The notes under the pieces are model-generated. The model worked only from the letters and a program-made list of their open reading frames with translations. It ran no database searches and had not been told where the DNA came from. 8,709 bases of DNA from positions 1 to 8,709 of the forward strand of contig CAJXGP010000060.1 of NCBI GenBank assembly GCA_913053915.1, written 5' to 3'. Position numbers and translations under genes: made by a program. This document shows positions 7,512 through 8,709 of this stretch, one piece after another. Source of the DNA: an uncultured Ignavibacteriales bacterium. Its GTDB lineage: Bacteria; Bacteroidota; Ignavibacteria; Ignavibacteriales; Ignavibacteriaceae. Position 1 is the first letter of the stretch, and the number at the start of each line of letters is the position of its first letter.

Positions 7512-7516
7512 AAGGA
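7512..7516 (+). promoter_or_regulatory. Ribosome binding site of the phosphatase gene
   Basis: AAGGA lies 6 nt before ATG 7523, the best-placed ribosome binding site in the window, and fixes this start. Confidence 0.75.
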
Positions 7517-7522
7517 AAAGTA

Positions 7523-8290
7523 ATGCAAGAACTGGAAGAAATTAAATTATTTATGCAGCATTTAGCTGATCTAAGTGGTAGTATCATCACTAATTATTTT
7601 AGAGCCGGTATTTCAATCGATATAAAAACAGATAACTCTCCGGTTACAATAGCGGATATAGAATCTGAAGAATCAATGCGTGAAGCAATAATGGACGAAT
7701 ACCCTGAGCACGGTATAATTGGAGAAGAACTCGGAGCTTATAATGAAAAAGCTGAATATCAATGGATACTGGACCCGATTGACGGAACTAAAAGTTTTAT
7801 TTGTGGGGCAATAAGTTTCGGTACTCTTATTGCGTTTTTGAAAAATGGGAAACCGCTACTAGGTGTAGTAAATCATCCAATTTTGAATGAGCTTTTAATC
7901 GGGGACAATAAGGAAACTCGACTTAACGGCAGCATTGTAAAAATTAGAGAATGCAATATATTAGACGAAGCGGTACTTCTTACTACTGACCATTTGGATA
8001 TAGAAAAATATCAAAATATGGATAAGTTTAATACTTTGATAAGAAAAGTAAAACTATATAGAAATTGGGGAGATTGTTACGGCTATTATTTATTGGCAAC
8101 AGGTTTTGCAGATATTATGATAGACCCCATTATGTCTGATTGGGATAAAATGGCGATCATCCCAATTATCAATGGAGCAGGCGGCATAATTACAGATTAT
8201 CAGGGCGGTGATCCTGTAAAAGGTGAGAGTATTATTGCTTCTTCCAAAGGATTACATCGGAAAGTGATTAAAATTTTGAATGAACAATAA
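7523..8290 (+). CDS. hisN: Inositol-monophosphatase family enzyme, likely HisN-type histidinol-phosphatase
   Basis: This family comprises Mg2+-dependent phosphomonoesterases. The 255-residue protein has the normal length and all metal-site motifs: SPVTIAD (39-45), GEE with E68, DPIDGTKSF with D84 and D87 (84-92), and SDWDKMA with D208 (205-211), followed by GAGG (218-221). Features that favour the HisN branch (histidinol-phosphate to histidinol, histidine synthesis) over true inositol phosphatases are WGDCYGYYLLATG (182-194), DPIMSDWD (201-208) and TDYQG. The common WDxAA motif reads WDKMA, a mild variation. There are no other his genes nearby, so the substrate is inferred from motif style alone; another small phosphate ester remains possible. 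A good ribosome binding site fixes the start. Its last 11 bases overlap the start of a broken T9SS frame. Confidence 0.85.
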   Translation: MQELEEIKLFMQHLADLSGSIITNYFRAGISIDIKTDNSPVTIADIESEESMREAIMDEYPEHGIIGEELGAYNEKAEYQWILDPIDGTKSFICGAISFGTLIAFLKNGKPLLGVVNHPILNELLIGDNKETRLNGSIVKIRECNILDEAVLLTTDHLDIEKYQNMDKFNTLIRKVKLYRNWGDCYGYYLLATGFADIMIDPIMSDWDKMAIIPIINGAGGIITDYQGGDPVKGESIIASSKGLHRKVIKILNEQ

Positions 8291-8497
8291 TGGGCTAAAT
8301 AATGTTTTAAACAAAGGGAAAAACACTTATTGGTTAATTGAAAAGCCGACTCTTTATAGAGTAACTTCTGTGGATGATGCGGGGGATAACATTCCAAAAA
8401 GATTTGAAGTGAGTCAGAATTTTCCGAATCCATTTAATCTTTCCACGACGATAAGATACGAATTACCGAAAGAAACTTTTGCAGATTTACATAAAAT

Positions 8498-8529
8498 CTT
8501 TTGTCCGGCGATTGCGAAGCGGCCAAAAG
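8498..8529. repeat. Short hairpin at the break of the T9SS remnant
   Basis: CTTTTG (8498-8503) pairs with CAAAAG (8524-8529). After one mismatch, CCG (8505-8507) pairs with CGG (8520-8522). The loop contains ATTGCGAAGC, reminiscent of the arm of the element at 3081-3166. Confidence 0.45.
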
Positions 8530-8536
8530 AAACAGA

Positions 8537-8564
8537 CACGAATTTCACGAATTTTCACAAATTA
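8537..8564. repeat. Three tandem CACGAATTT-like units
   Basis: CACGAATTT occurs at 8537-8545 and 8546-8554, followed after one T by CACAAATTA at 8556-8564. Arrays of this wording are, to my recollection, common intergenic repeats in related genomes; this is unverified. Confidence 0.55.
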
Positions 8565-8567
8565 TGA

Positions 8568-8709
8568 TTTTGGAATTTATTTTGCTGCCGGGAATATCCG
8601 TAACAACCATTAAATTTGTATAATAATGATTAATAATCGTTGTTTTATTTCTGTTCCGTTCATGGGACGGGAGATGTACTGTTACAATACATTGTTGCCG
8701 TCGAATGCC
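8568..8709. other. Non-coding end of the window
   Basis: I see no gene here. A 6-bp stem with one G-T pair, TTCCGT-tcatggg-ACGGGA, lies at 8654-8672. The minus strand has a 17-codon frame starting MNGTEIKQ, with no support. The stretch may belong to a dispersed repeat or mobile element that continues past the window edge. Confidence 0.4.

Larger units (their letters stand above)
6927..7522. other. Long structured intergenic region between comM and hisN
   Basis: No convincing coding frame is present in these 596 bp on either strand. The region holds a 6-bp hairpin TACACT/AGTGTA (7009-7034), the long imperfect palindrome at 7084-7171, the perfect palindrome at 7337-7348, and the nested inverted repeats at 7364-7494. 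The amount of dyad symmetry is well above that in the other gaps of the window, so this stretch may encode a structured RNA, a leader, or decayed small mobile elements. Confidence 0.6.
8280..8567 (+). pseudogene. Remnant of a T9SS-sorted protein gene (start of the sorting domain only)
   Basis: The 95-codon frame opens at an ATG overlapping the end of the phosphatase gene, directly after an in-frame stop. Only residues about 25-67 (8352-8480) look like real protein. LYRVTSVDDAGDNIP is a typical end of the fibronectin-like fold before a sorting domain, and FEVSQNFPNPFNLSTTIRY is the start of a T9SS type A sorting domain. The second half of that domain (the strand with IYN/VYD and the SGVYxYK end) is missing and is not found in the other forward frames downstream. 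Instead the frame runs into hairpin and tandem-repeat DNA. There is no signal peptide. It is best read as the scar of a larger cargo gene lost by deletion or insertion; a functional small protein is unlikely. Confidence 0.7.

Noticed and set aside
8200..8433. 77-codon minus-strand frame
   Set aside because: It runs antisense to the end of the phosphatase gene and the T9SS remnant, both of which explain the DNA better.
1..8709. CRISPR array, phage or defence system
   Set aside because: There are no regularly spaced direct repeats, and no cas, integrase, toxin-antitoxin or restriction genes in any frame.

Overview
This window comes from an AT-rich bacterium of the Bacteroidetes/Ignavibacteria/Chlorobi group. 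The clearest lineage marker is the type IX secretion (T9SS) C-terminal sorting signal, read as QNYPNPFNP in one intact gene and QNFPNPFN in one broken gene. The exact wording of these motifs and the low GC content fit Ignavibacteria best, but this placement is inferred from sequence style, not from a search. All genes lie on the + strand.

Layout. Positions 1-2979 hold the end of a respiratory complex I operon: the 3' part of nuoG (its 5' end is outside the window), a full nuoH and a full nuoI. The cluster stops there, and nuoJ does not follow. A 302-bp gap then carries an inverted-repeat element of the dispersed CATTGCGAGGAGC type. Positions 3282-4973 encode a secreted protein with a signal peptide, a LamG-like middle domain and a T9SS sorting domain; its function is not recognised. 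After a 414-bp gap without a convincing gene comes a full-length ComM/YifB AAA+ ATPase (5388-6926).

The 596-bp gap between the ComM gene and the next gene is the most structured non-coding stretch. It holds an 88-nt imperfect palindrome, a 12-bp perfect palindrome, and a 131-nt set of nested inverted repeats directly upstream of the next gene's ribosome binding site. That gene (7523-8290) encodes an inositol-monophosphatase-family enzyme, most like the HisN-type histidinol-phosphatases. It is followed by a decayed T9SS sorting domain that breaks off into short hairpin and tandem-repeat DNA, and then by about 140 bp with no gene.

Function. The three nuo genes work together in NADH:quinone oxidoreductase. 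The other genes look like separate units: surface or secreted cargo, DNA uptake/recombination, and a metabolic phosphatase. I did not find a clear new multi-gene system. The best leads are the structured non-coding elements at 3081-3166, 7084-7171 and 7364-7494, and the uncharacterised T9SS cargo protein.
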